A DNA stretch of 64,000 nt from Plumapathes pennacea. Taxonomy: Eukaryota; Cnidaria; Anthozoa; Antipatharia; Myriopathidae. The notes under the pieces were generated by a model. It was not told the origin of the DNA, did no database searches, and saw only the letters and a program-made list of their open reading frames with translations. This document shows, one piece after another, positions 36,424-48,759 of the stretch. Numbering within the stretch: the stretch's first letter is position 1; each line of letters starts with the position of its first letter. The stretch lies in NCBI GenBank assembly GCA_964036295.1, contig OZ038466.1, forward strand, positions 24,569,997 to 24,633,996. The letters run 5' to 3'. The translations under genes and the position numbers were made by a program.

Positions 36424-38891
36424 GAGATACGTCATCCGTGGTCACGTGCATGCTCACCCTTAAAATGCTGAGAAGGCGCCGCCCAGATGGATGGCAAGGA
36501 CCAGCGATATTCAGAAGGCTTTACAACAGATTGGGTGTATAGACTTTTTAAGCCGTACACGTCCATTCATTTGTGTGGTGTGTTTGTGTTATCGTGTGAG
36601 CAAAGCCAAAGAGAACAATATCGAAAGAACTCACCCAAACAAAATCTGACATATTCCCGCCAACACGAGTCCGGCCATTACGACACGTTTTGCACCCCAT
36701 CTAACAATCTGCAGATATAATAGATATAACAGAGGAACCAAAACGTTCATACTTCAGATGGAAATTTAAGACTGAAAAAATACTTGGCTTACTGTTGCTC
36801 TTTGTCAGTCATTTCCTGGCGGATTTGAGCAAGGAGAAGGTTAAGTATTTTTTTATTTTCAATTTTTTTAGGGTGCCCAGCCCTTTGCAGCCCCCACCGC
36901 TGCACTAAAAACGTGTTGATTCCACTCTATGTAACTAAAACTGCATTCTGTTTTAGTTATTTCTTATAACAACACTTGTTTTGGACAAAATAGTCAATGT
37001 TATTGTCATTATCAGCTCGTAAATTAGAAGGACACCGGATGGGAATAATTTCAAGAGAGAACGATAAAACACATGGCCGCATAAAGACAGAAAACAAAAG
37101 ACGGGTAAACCAACAATAAGGCGGAAAAAGGAACTTATAGCGCTAATTTAGTTTCAGTGAATTGTTCCGTCCTAGCAACACATGTACATGAAAAAAGAAC
37201 CTTGCACAAAAATAAAGCGAACGTTTTTAAGACAACCCAAGACTTGCCTGTTGAATGTAAACACAACACAACATGAGAAACACATAGCAAATGTTCGTGC
37301 ATGCAATACATTCAATGTTGAATCAAAGGCCCGCCGCCAAACAAACAAAGCGGAAAGAGGTTCGGCCAGCAATTCGCCTTTGGCATCCCGAACCGGTTTT
37401 CTTCGTCTGAAGTGAAAGGTTCACGTTTCCGTGTTAGCAGTTTTGGGATTTTTTGATGAGGCTCTGAGCGGAATTTTGTGACCGCAAGAAAAACGCGCCC
37501 ATTCTGAGACTTCCTGAAGTAAATGGCTTTGAAAAAAAGAAGAAAGGAACAAGGAAGGAAATGCCAAAACGTATTTTCCCTGCAGAAAGCAGTTTTATGT
37601 ATTGAGATATTAAAATCTTGTTGATCTGAAGTAAGGTACATTATGACTTAGCGTGCGCGATTCAGTACCCCTAAACATTTGTATTAATCAGTTGCCATTG
37701 TCACACGCCTTGAGGCATAGACAAGATACATTTTGTAAAATGCTGTAAATATGTTTGGTTTGTTGAAATGTTTTCGCAATTTGCACTCCCTGCAACTAGC
37801 TGTCGGTGCACGCGTGACTGTTTGAAGGAAAATTGAAACATGTGCTAACGATTTGCGGCAGGGTTTAGATTCCACAGCCAAATGTTGTTGAAGGAAACTT
37901 AACAACCTCTGGTGGAGCAGAGCGATGCATACAAAGCCGCAACGAAAAGGGGAAAATCTTCGCAAAGACCGCGAAAATCATCGCAAAATCGGGACAAACT
38001 AAAATGCAGTGGGCGAAATGAAAGAATCAACCGCAATCCATTACAAAACTTCGTCACTTTAAAACACATATCAATTTCTTTTCATGAGTTCTAACTGCGA
38101 TCGCGTCTGTGAAACTAATTGAACCTTGTTTTTAGCCACTGCTCGAGTATCTCATTAAACTGGAGTTAGAGAGGTTATCTTCAGCACAATCTCCGAATTG
38201 TCAAAGTTGGAATCTGCGAGGCGGAAAAAATTGTCCACTTAAGGAGCTATCCAGCACAGTGCAAGGAAACTTAATATCAAGAATTTTAACGCCGCGTTTC
38301 TCTATTTTTGTTTGAGTTTGGGGCAGCAAGAGCTCTCAGTCTTTGTGGACACTTTTTACAGCTCGGGCGCAAAGATTTCCCTTTTCAATTCTCAGGCAGA
38401 GAAAGAAATCATTGACGCGCTCGTACGCTGCTATCTGATCATAACTGATTTCGGCATTTATTAATTGCTCAATGTCATTACAAATCACTGATCAAATCGT
38501 GATTTCTTGCTAATAGACAAACGCAAATAAACTAAACTCCGAACCACACGGGACATTGAAAGTTCAAATACACTCCAAGGGTACGCGGCGAAGATTAGCT
38601 TCCGAATAAACAGTGTATTATAGCAGACAACGAGAAGCGTCCTTTCAAAACATTCAACACAAACAAGAGATCATTATTGTACAATTATTTACACTCTCCA
38701 GCGTTCAGTCACGGTTTATAAACACTTCATTTGAGTTCACTGCTCGCGAGTTCCACTCGTAGCACGAAGACCAACGGATTGGAGCGTCGACGCAGACGCG
38801 TGCGTAAGCAAAAGTGTCGGCACCTATGAAGTAGTACACAGCGGTTCTGATGCTGTTGCCTTCCTGATTTGAGGCGCCTTCATTCACAGTA
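36424..38891. other. Intergenic region CWC27 / bHLH gene 1
   Basis: About 2.5 kb. It should include the CWC27 3' UTR at the left and the 3' UTR of the minus-strand bHLH gene at the right. Open frames are short and show no family resemblance. No RNA gene or clear repeat was seen. Confidence 0.4.
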
Positions 38892-39305
38892 CTAGTTCGT
38901 TCCGTTTCCCTCAGAAGCATTCGTGACGACATCCCGCGCAGAGTTCTCGCTTGGGACGTTGCCTCCTTGGTCCATGTCTTTCACTAAATTATCAAGAAAC
39001 CGAATGTACTTCATGGCTAGCCTCAAAATCTCGTTCTTGGAGAGCTTTCTCTCCGGCGGGTAGGTCGGCAGCAGTTTTCGCAGCTCTGCAAACGCCAGAT
39101 TTACATGCTGTTGTCGCCATCTTTCTCGGCTGTTTGTGTAGAGGCGTTTCATAAAAGTGCGCGTTTGTTTGCCTCTCCCGGGGAAATGCAGCGCGGCGTG
39201 TGGGGATCCTCGCGGACTGACACTATTTTCTGATCCACTAGAACTGCAACCACTCACGGGCGATAAAACAAACGTGTTTGTCACTGCGACGTTGTCGTAA
39301 GCCAT
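38892..39305 (-). CDS. TAL/SCL/LYL-type bHLH transcription factor, gene 1
   Basis: A single exon from ATG (39305) to TAG, 137 residues. The bHLH domain is at about residues 57-110: [19 protein letters not shown], then [19 protein letters not shown], then [18 protein letters not shown]. The RERWRQQ-VN basic/helix-1 signature and [15 protein letters not shown] helix 2 define the TAL1/LYL1/TAL2 group, whose members bind E-boxes as heterodimers with E-proteins and specify blood/endothelial and neural fates in vertebrates. The E-box-contacting Glu is present. The N-terminus is Ser/Gly-rich. It is the most TAL-like of the three bHLH genes here. A one-to-one orthology call would need a tree, so no symbol is given. 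Confidence 0.9.
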   Translation of the reverse strand: MAYDNVAVTNTFVLSPVSGCSSSGSENSVSPRGSPHAALHFPGRGKQTRTFMKRLYTNSRERWRQQHVNLAFAELRKLLPTYPPERKLSKNEILRLAMKYIRFLDNLVKDMDQGGNVPSENSARDVVTNASEGNGTN

Positions 39306-40829
39306 GCGTATTTCCTGATCGGATCTGCGTCTCTCGGTTTGAGAAATATCTTCACGCTATATGTGTCCCGATGCCCAATTTTTTCGCGTCCAGTACGAAC
39401 GTCTGAGAACTTCGGTAGTGTCTGCGTTTATCCAGAGCTCTGCAGATGCTGGTCGTGTTTGCGCTTTACTCACGGCACAATGTTGGACTGCTTTCTAGCA
39501 GGCGTTTAGCGCTTTCATTTACTGCCAGGAAATTGCCGTTCATTTACTGCTTCATTGGGGTCACGTTCTGCCCTCGTCTCGCCCAATCAGCTTCACGCAA
39601 CCTCTTTTCGCTTTACGTTTTTAATTGCCCATCATTGTAAATGTTGTGTGGTCTTGATGACAATAGCCATCATTTAAACCACATAATGTCGCCATTGTGT
39701 GGTCGTGATTTCGAAATCACCTGAATGCAACGCAGCCACCTCTTTCATGGCCTACTGGTGCCAGTCGCGACCTTCGGAAACAACAAATAAAAGCCTTCCG
39801 AAAAATAATAACAAAATATAATAACAACGTCTGAGCTTGCTGTTGTTTCGAGTTTGCGAAATTTGAGTTGATGACAGGGAGTTTAATGAAAACCATACAA
39901 TGATCGAATGACCTTCAAGGATGTGCCCCTGGAGTGCCTTTTCATAACTTCAGTAATACTCTGTTTATGCGCAAACACTGGGCGTGTGTCCGGAAGAAAC
40001 GCCCGTGAAACAAAGGGTCAAAGAAAAGGACGTGCTTATTCCCTTTCTTCGTTGTCACAAACTCATTAATCCTGACAAGATAGATTTTTGCGGCGAGTCC
40101 AAATGTGTCGAAAACTTGGAATTCAAGAAACGCCATTTCCTTGAAGCTTTCAAGACATGTCTCGCATTTTAGAAATAGGTGACAAAGTAAACACTGTGGT
40201 ATCCGTCCATGTCGCGCGACCACCACGGACGTTCAATCCTCAATTTTCAGTACACTTTTTGGACAGCAAGAATTTCACTTTCAGTGCTCCAAGTGCCAGA
40301 TTTTCCATGAGGGGTGTTTACGATAGAAAGCCGGAAATGAGCAAAATACTATTGCTAAGCTAAAATTGACGGCGATTATAAAACATGAAACATTATACTT
40401 TGGATTAAACGCTGTTTTACACCTACCACTGAAATGATAGACGGTAAAGCCTGAAGGAGAAGAGCTTGTCTGAGAGGCTCAAGAGCTTTAAGCCTCTGGG
40501 ACGGGCTCTGGGTTGGCAATGTTTCAAGTTCTCAGTGTAATTATCGACGTAAATCTTTAAGTCACGCGTTCGGCTCAAGCTCGTGTTTTAGCTGAAACTC
40601 CCTTTCAAACGGCCGAAATGCACGTGGCCAGTGAAGCAATGGAGCACCCTCCGTCCCAGGCTATTCTCGGTCCGAATTTCACTGTGCTATCTTCGGCGTA
40701 TTTAGCCTCAACTGGGTGACCACTCAAATGAAAGCCAACAATGAGTACATAGTCTAATATCAGTGTCAGTTCAAAGTTGTTGAACAGTTTGAAAAATTAA
40801 GAAGAAATACAGTAGTTGTTACGCTACAG

Positions 40830-41010
40830 TGTATGGGAGTTAGTGAACAAACTAATTTGCAATTGGTTTGACTTTGGAGAAGACCATCATTACTTGTTTG
40901 TTTGTGTGAGCAGATCACAATTGCTTTTGGTTTTGCTCCTGATTGGCCGACAATCCTGCCAAACCTGTTTTGCAAAGACCAACGAAACAAGCGCAACAAA
41001 CGTCAACTGA
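40830..41010. mobile_element. Internal fragment of MITE family A
   Basis: It shares interior words of the complete copies (GCTTTTGGTTTTGCTCCTGA, TTGGCCGACAAT, GCAACAAACG) but lacks both termini. It is an old, eroded copy. Confidence 0.45.
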
Positions 41011-43928
41011 CCAGGACGCATCATGGAAACTGAGCAGTTTGTGTGGTCAACATTTATGCTCCGGGCCAAATTTTTAGAAAGCCGATTAGTGATAATTAAA
41101 TAATCCAGGATTAACAAAATAATTTTTTTCTCCGCACGGCCCGGCCAAGAGGTGCGGAAGTCTATAAATATATACATGCTTTGATAACTTTCATACCATT
41201 GGTCTAATTTTGTGTTACCGAGTATTTTTTTGCAGGGGACGTATTTTGTAGGGGAACCAACAGTTGCGACATAAACAACATTCGATTGACGTCTAAATGA
41301 ATTTGCTTCTAAAATCTTCTCCGCCTTCGTACAAAAATATCTAAGATTTAAAAGGAATATTGTAATAAAGACCTTATCGAGTGCTTGGTCAATTAAAACT
41401 CTTTGAGGTCAGACAGAATATAATATGTATGAAAAGCCGCCTAATTCGGTTATAGATTAAGACGTTTATAAAGCGCTCTTGCGACAAAATGAAACCTATC
41501 CATTGGGGCTCTGTTAGCTTTCAAAAAATGAGAAAAATTATCTGAAAATATTCAAAAAATGGCCAATTGTAAACATTATTAGCACCTTTGAGAGCATCAC
41601 GCTTTGTGTAAAACCTCAAACGGATAGTTTGTTCTTGTCCAAAATACGAAGAACTTGACTAAATAAACTTTTAGAAACTTATGAGAGTGACGAGGATGCG
41701 ACTACCCTGGTCCCAGAAAGAATCTCTCAAATCACCGTCTGTCATTTGCGCGTTGTTTGTTTGTTTTTGCTATTTTTAGAACGTTAAATCAATAGAATTT
41801 ACAATGCAGTTCACAATCTCAAAAATGGCGGAAAAACGACTGGGCGCGCGCAGCATTATGGGCCAGTGACTGAAAAACGCTTGAATCATTAATTCATTCA
41901 AAATTATACTTCAATGAACAAACTGCAGGAGCCTGTATTAACTTGGTAGTCTAAGCAATTTTATCCTGAGCAAGAGATCACCAACGTACCATAGAATCCA
42001 CACCACACAGCATACAGATAATTATTGTAGTTTCCTTCAATCATCACTCTTGGGCTTGTGACGCATTTCGATTTACTGTCGAACGTAATAGGCTTTTGTC
42101 TCTTTTCAAACGAGGCCAGTACCAAACCTTCATGGCAATGAAAATGAGTTTGATTTGCAATGAACATGCGAGTAAAACTAGCCACATGAAAGGGCCTCGT
42201 TTTGAAACAGAGGCAGCAAGCAATGACTCATTGTGTGGTTGTTTAATAGTTTTACGCCTTTCGATTGGTCGAAGCAAGTTTTGCAGTATTCTCGGAGAGG
42301 CAAAATGGCCGCTTGTGCCTTTTAGTACGCTTCTGTGATTGGTTCTACTCGTGATCAATCCGTGGGGGCAAGGGGTCCAGTGCCACAAGACTTTGAACGG
42401 ATGATAAATCCTGCCAGTAAGGCCTAGAACACGGCATTTGCTCGGACAAAGCTGATGCGGCTCAGTCGCAATAAGGTCGCTCCTACAAGAGAGAATATTT
42501 ATTCCACTTCTTGCGCTTCTGTCGTGACCTTATACAAAATGGCACACCCTGAAGCTTGAAACTGAAGGTCTCCCAGATTTCTCACTAATTTCACTGACCT
42601 AGCACAAGTCTCCTATAATTCATCGTGAAACAAACTAGAGAGAAATCCTTATGTTTGTACACTACGACAGCTGCAGAAGCAGTTGAATAGAGTTATCAAC
42701 ATTCCACGCGTTCTTGTCGCCGACCCAATCGGTCCATTTGAACTTCCCGCAAGCTTCGCTGCAAAAATTATATAGGCGACCCAGCTATCCGTGGACCAAG
42801 TGCTTGCCCAAGGAGCGTTCCAAAGAGATTGCCATTCTCGGACTGTACCGCGTTGTATTGGTTTTACAGTGAGTATAGGAGGACGTATAGAAGGCGAAAT
42901 AGCATAGAACACTCTAGAAAATGACTGACAAGTAAACTGACACTCACTTCGTCTCCATCGGCCAAGGCCGAACATTATGTAACTGACAAACGTTGTCGCA
43001 CTTGTTGCCGTTTCATATTGACATGCAACCACTGAAGCACATGCAGCAGGAGAAAAGACAAACAATTGCGTTAACAATTACGTATTTCCTATGATCGAAA
43101 AGAAATACAAGACTCGGGAGTTCTGCGCGGAAAAAGGTTTTCCTTTCAAATATTAATAAAATCATGCAGAACACACAGCCATCATTTTGCCATAAATTCA
43201 ACCACGTCAATTAGGAGGAAAGCTTCTTTTATTAGGTTCGAAGCCACTCATACGGCTGGCGGCCCGTCTCAGCGAAATAAGATATACGAGAAATAATTTC
43301 CTCTACATCTGGATGGAGTTGACCTAAAATCTAGAGGTCTTTCGCTGCCTCTGTAATTCTAGATCGATTTATCTTCTAATCAGAAACTATAGTAAATCTG
43401 TTTCAGCTGGTATGAAGCATAACATAACAAAGCTTTCAAGTAGAGTTAAGAGTATATAATGTAGCAGCTGGTTGGGCTATGAGATATGTCTGTTTGTGGA
43501 GTGAATAGCTTGAAAATTAGCTTTGATTAGGCCGCAAAACTAGACGTGCTGTAGTAAATGAATTTAAGGGAGCCTCTGTGGGTCAGTCATTGTCGGTCGA
43601 ATAAAAGAACCAACACAACTATGTAGAGAAAACATTTACTCAAATCAGTTTGATAAATAAACAACTTTTCAAAATGAAGGAAGAGAAGCATTTTGTCACT
43701 TGTGGACATCTGCTAAAGGGCGGCTGAAAACAGTTATATGCACTCACAGCGACTCACAATTTATTTCCATCTACAAATATTTACATTCTTCCTACGTCTA
43801 ATATTCTAAGTCTAATATTTCCGTCCGGGGGGTTTTCCTGTAATGGTAACGTGGCACCAGATTCAAATTGTTTGTGAATCGTTTTATACTATATTGGCGT
43901 TTTTCTTATGGGTCTTAAATTCAGTGCC

Positions 43929-43931
<3 letters not shown>

Positions 43932-43960
<29 letters not shown>
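43932..43960. repeat. Poly(T) run, about 29 bp
   Basis: An uninterrupted T tract. It could be a poly(A) tail of a minus-strand retroposed sequence, but no adjacent body was recognised. Confidence 0.8.
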
Positions 43961-44777
43961 GTCAAATTCGAAACGGTCATTGTTTGAATTCTTTAAATTT
44001 CAGTTAAACATCTAGTCTAGCCGACTAAATACTTAATCTTTTAAACATTTCCAAGAGGCGGTTCTTGTAAAAAGATTTCGACACTTAAAACAGTGACCAC
44101 TGGTTACAACTGCAGCATAAAAATCTACACACACAAGCACGTTCTAGCTGAGACTGTAGCGCAGATAAAAACAACTCCCACTTGAAAGTCTGGGTAGCAA
44201 AGGATTAAAGTACACATTTTTTTACTCTCCCAACATAGTTTAAGCACGGACTTTCTTCTCGCAATTGGTATCACAGATTTCAAAGCAATTACTACAGTTT
44301 CGAACGTACACTTTTCACAAAAAGGTCAGTCTAATCGGAGAAGTTTGACACATTTGACAGTTTCCGAAAAACGACCTATAACGGCGACGAAGAGTCGAAC
44401 AAATGACGAGTTAAGTTGAATAACATTTTGGCTAAGCAGAAATGAAAATAGAGAAAGTGTCTCATTATCTTCAAATTCAACAGGTATCGTAGAATCCAGC
44501 AAGCTTTAGCTCTCGGATCCAAGATTCCTCATCCAAACGGCATCATTTGCAGTGGAGAAATAGCACTTCAAGATGTAAAACAAGGCAGGTGAACCAGATA
44601 TCACAGTTGGTACAGTGTCGCTTTGTTCACTTCTCAAGCAGTTTCTAAGTTTGTAAAATATATATTGACAGGGGCTGTCAGATCAAGCAGACAACGAAGT
44701 ATCCAAGAGAATCAGCTACAGCATCAGTGTAGGAGATGAAGTTACATGCACTAGCTCGTCCCAAGATCGTGGGGGAG

Positions 44778-45143
44778 TCATTTTCTTCTGACACTTCTGC
44801 CACCCGTTTTCTTATCAGTGTCTCTATCTTCCGAATAAATCAAATTTCCTGAAGAGCAAGTCTCCGAGCCGCAAACGTTGCTTTGTGATTGCGTGCCATG
44901 AATTTTGCGGAACTCGTGCCGCGCACTACTGGAGGGTGTTTCTCGTCCGCAACCGTCCAAATCCTGTTCATCCATCACCGTCAGGAGACTCTCTAAAAAC
45001 CGGATGTACTTGATGGCACCCCTGAGAATCTCCGCTTTTGAGAGTTTCTTATCCGAGGGATAAGTTGGCAGAAGTCTGCGTAGATCCGCAAAAGCAATGT
45101 TGACATTTTGTTGTCTCCAGCGCTCACGTTTACTGCCGAACAT
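44778..45143 (-). CDS. TAL/SCL/LYL-type bHLH transcription factor, gene 2
   Basis: The ATG at 45143 gives 121 residues, with the bHLH starting only four residues in: [54 protein letters not shown]. The open frame runs 20 codons further upstream without an ATG and is closed by TAG at 45207-45209. So either the protein begins almost at the basic region, or an upstream exon is spliced in. The basic region has GSKRERW where gene 1 has TNSRERW. The C-terminal tail is Ser/Thr-rich and ends GGRSVRRK. Same orientation as gene 1 and divergent from gene 3. Family assignment is confident; the start is uncertain. Confidence 0.8.
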   Translation of the reverse strand: MFGSKRERWRQQNVNIAFADLRRLLPTYPSDKKLSKAEILRGAIKYIRFLESLLTVMDEQDLDGCGRETPSSSARHEFRKIHGTQSQSNVCGSETCSSGNLIYSEDRDTDKKTGGRSVRRK

Positions 45144-48100
45144 GCCGTGACTGGACTTGTGATCGCGTTTCGTATAAGCCAGAGTTGCAGTTTCGACTCC
45201 CACCCGCTAGGCTTTGTCTCTTTTTGCACGGAGTCTGGTCAGAAAATTCGGATTCAATGACTTCAAGCTGACGGAGGTAGTTTAGCTTAGAATGCTAAAG
45301 CGCTTTGACTCTCTCGCGCACACCAGGACCGTATTTAGATTACTACTATTATCACGGAAACGATCAAGCGCCTTAATCCAATTAGATTGCCCGCTCATCT
45401 TAATGAACCCAATTAACACTGTGTCGTTAACATGTGCCACCGGGGTTTTTTCGTCACAGCAACAAGAGCGTAGCACGTTGCTGAACTCCTCTATTCTAGT
45501 AAGGTGTACACTACCTCAACTACTTCAAGAACTCAAACAAGGTGACTCAGAACTTCCTCCCATCCATATGCTTCTTAAATTTGGTTCTCTGGACTCTTAC
45601 AGGATTCTTTGTTTCGATAAAGATCTCCGCAAATTCGTTTACACTGCGTTCATGTTTCTTTAAGAATTTTTATGCCTAAAAGCTAAATAAACCATATGAA
45701 TTCTCTCAGTTATTGGGTTAGCAGTGGTGGAAGGCTTTTAGAGCAATAACTTTGGAGCTGCGCAAAAACCAGTTTCGTGTTTCCTGTGGCAATTTTCAGG
45801 CGCAAACGCAGTAATGGATCTCAGCTCTAGAAGCAGACAGACAGACATACAGAAGAGGTTTATCTTTTCCCATTCATTTCATGCGTCCGCCTGAGTGGCG
45901 TCGCGTCGCTCATTCCACTGAGCGAGTCAGCAGGTTTGTCGAATGCATGATATTTCCCAAAGAGAACGAAATGAACTGTTATTTCGTCTGTAAGTTTTTT
46001 CACTCTTCTTTTCCTGCTTGCGATGGTTGAGAACTTTCCGACCTTACACGCCTAGAGTTTGTTGCGGATACTAGCCCTAAGGATCAGGTTGCGAGAGAAA
46101 TTGCAGAGGATGTTTTTCTCATCTTCCATCTCAAGTTGTCAGATTTCCACTACCTCTTCACACACGATTTTTATTAGCGATTAAATAAAAAGAATAATAA
46201 TTTTATAAATATATAGTGACTCAGTCAGCAGTTCATTGGAACATGATGAGAAAATGGAACATACGCAAACTGCAAATACAGCGCTAATGTTAACCTATAT
46301 AGTATTAATTCCCGATTAATTTGTTCTGCGCTTTTACTGGCTGCGCAAAGAATGTTCTCCACATGTGATTATGTCATCCACCTTCTCTCTCTTTTCCCGT
46401 TCAAGCTACTATCTAAGACAAAATTGTGTGGGAAACAGTAACTTGAGCAGTTTACAGATTCGATGCTGGAGACTTTTCTTGATAAAGTGCTCAGGAAAAC
46501 CACTTTTCAGATTAGAAAATTTCCAAGGCTGCAAACTAATCTTTCAAAAGAAGTATGACCATTCAAAGGAGAGCTCTCGTGTCAAGTAGGTCACGTCCTT
46601 GTGCTAACTGTGCGCAAGCGCGTATTAACTTGGCTTGGCCGTCTGGTTTCATACGCAAGACTTTAGCATTTTAACGCTACCAGAACCCTTTCAAACGTCC
46701 AACTAATAAACTGTCAAATGAAACCTAAAGTGTGACCACTCAATAGCATTAATCTTTTAAGTCCGTCAATTCTAGCTTAAAATCAAATCATTTTCCAAGG
46801 AAGAGAGCTGCCTGAACAAGATTTTTTATAGTTACTAACCCCGACTCTACTAAAGGTGAAAATATGATTTAATGTATAGCATATGAGCAATGGAACCCAG
46901 AATACTTTTCGATTTGCACCCTCACAGGGCGCGTCAGTTCTTGAAATAGACTAAAAGGCTAAGTAAATTAAGTTTAATTGGCTATGTAACTAAGCTTATT
47001 CTGGGCTAAAAACAGATTTTGAACCCTAAAAATAGTTTGCCACAACAGAGGATAGCAAAGTACTGCCAAACTTCGCCTTGCAATATTTATAGTTAGCTAT
47101 ATGGAGTTCAAATGGCTGTCAGACTACAAATTCTCCTAATACTATTCATGAATTTTGTTTGGGGTACGTAGGAGAATTACGACTCAGATCATGGGGCTGG
47201 TTAAGGGATCAGCCGATACGCATTTGAACCACGTACTTTTGGTAATGCAAATGTAACCAGGTCAACAAAGCCTCTGCTTTGTTTAATTTTAGAATTGATT
47301 TATGTTACTCTGTTAGGCGTGTTAGTAAGTTTGGTGTTATTGATTAATCATGAAATGACCTCATATGAGTTCATGCCCCATGTTATTAGGTTTCTGCCCA
47401 ACCTTTGCTTAGTCATGTCCTGATGTGTGGGTTTATGACTCGACTATTAGTTTTTAGAGCCTTATTTGGTCTTTTTCTGTTTACTTATTTCCTGTTTTTA
47501 GCATATAAATTTAGACTCTTTTCGTTCTACACTTTGAGTTTCGAGTTAGTTTGAACTCCCCAGAGGATTACTGTCATCTCCTTTGGTATATCCAGCTGTT
47601 CGTGTGAGAGATATCGTTTCTCATTCTTGTAGTACTGTTTTGGCTTTGTTTTGTTTTGTTTAAAACCTTTTTTTCCTTTTTTTTTGTATCGAGCGTTTTA
47701 TTAAATTCCTATTTTGGACTGGATTTATATTTTGCCGTTGTTTCCATAACAACACGAACCTCGACCCGGTCACACAAAGAAAAAAATGTAACTTATCAAA
47801 TTATGTACTTTGACAGTTTGACAGATCTCGGCTAAATTTAGCACATGTTTCGCAAAGTTTCAACATGGTCAGGATATCCCGAATAAAGAACAGAACTAGA
47901 ATGCTGTAATTAGAACACAGCTATTTTTGAAAAGCTAAACTGGAAAACGTTTGGAGGCCTGCTGCTTTGGCAGGAGAAAGTCCTCGATGCAAAAGTGAAA
48001 AGGATCAAATAAAGGTCGTGCATGACCCGCAGGGCATATTTAATAATATAAAGTATTGAAAAAAGCGGACCAACGGCGGTCGAGGTAATTAACTACCATT

Positions 48101-48165
48101 TAAGCGAAACGAAACCTAACGCAACTAAATTGTTAATTGTGCTTATGATAGCTCTTTATATCACA
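45144..48165. other. Divergent intergenic region between bHLH genes 2 and 3
   Basis: About 3.0 kb between divergently transcribed bHLH genes, and therefore likely to contain both promoters. T-rich stretches occur near 47640-47700. No coding exon or RNA gene was recognised. Confidence 0.4.
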
Positions 48166-48759
48166 ATGTCAGAACACGCACATGGAAACAATATGGCAGC
48201 AGAATTCGGTGCTGTTGTGTGCCACCAAGCGAAGCTGCTCAACGGATCTCCTGATTTTGCGGTCTATGCCACTCCAACCGCATCGAATTCAGGCCGCGGA
48301 GGCCGTGCGTTTTGCCAAGAACATCTGACACACAGCAGCAGAACCTTCACGAACAGTCGCGAGCGCTGGAGACAACACAACGTCAACGCTGCGTTTGACG
48401 AGCTCCGCAAACACTTGCCAACTCACCCGCTCGACAAGAAACTCTCCAAACACGAGATTTTACGGCTCGCTACGAGGTACATAGCCTTCTTGGGCAGGCT
48501 CGTAAACCGCATGGATTTGGAGCGAAATGGAGGAGTCAACACGGAGGTAAAGTCCCGGAGGGGAAGGCGGTGCAAATCTTGTTGTACGAGTCGAGGAAAC
48601 TCATCTTCCGGGATAAATTTTGATGAAATTACTGTGGACGCACTGACGCCAAGGATCAACCTGGACAGGAAAAAAGAGCAGCTTGGAGATTACGAGGATT
48701 TTGCGCCAACTTCTCTGGGTACCGCGGCATGGTCTCGGTTGCGCCATATTGATGATTGA
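48166..48759 (+). CDS. TAL/SCL/LYL-type bHLH transcription factor, gene 3
   Basis: A single open frame. I choose the ATG at 48166 (ACAATGTCAGAACAC, A at -3), giving 197 residues. In-frame ATGs at 48145 and inside the N-terminus (MAAEFG) are alternatives. The bHLH reads [57 protein letters not shown]. The RERWRQ-NVN signature and KLSK-EILRLA helix place it in the TAL/SCL/LYL group. His replaces Gln in WRQH, and loop/helix-2 changes make it the most diverged of the trio. The C-terminal region has a basic-Cys patch ([10 protein letters not shown]) and an acidic tail. It is on the opposite strand from the other two. Confidence 0.87.
   Translation: MSEHAHGNNMAAEFGAVVCHQAKLLNGSPDFAVYATPTASNSGRGGRAFCQEHLTHSSRTFTNSRERWRQHNVNAAFDELRKHLPTHPLDKKLSKHEILRLATRYIAFLGRLVNRMDLERNGGVNTEVKSRRGRRCKSCCTSRGNSSSGINFDEITVDALTPRINLDRKKEQLGDYEDFAPTSLGTAAWSRLRHIDD

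Larger units (their letters stand above)
39306..44777. other. 5.5-kb intergenic region between bHLH genes 1 and 2
   Basis: Contains upstream sequence of bHLH gene 1, a fragment of MITE family A (about 40830-41010) and a poly(T) run at 43932-43960. Several short open frames (for example 42649-43077) lack ATG starts or family resemblance. This is a plausible location for regulatory DNA, but nothing is demonstrated. Confidence 0.4.

Noticed and set aside
42649-43077. 142-codon minus-strand frame
   Set aside because: No ATG start, no recognisable domain and no supporting splice signals; it is not enough to call a gene.
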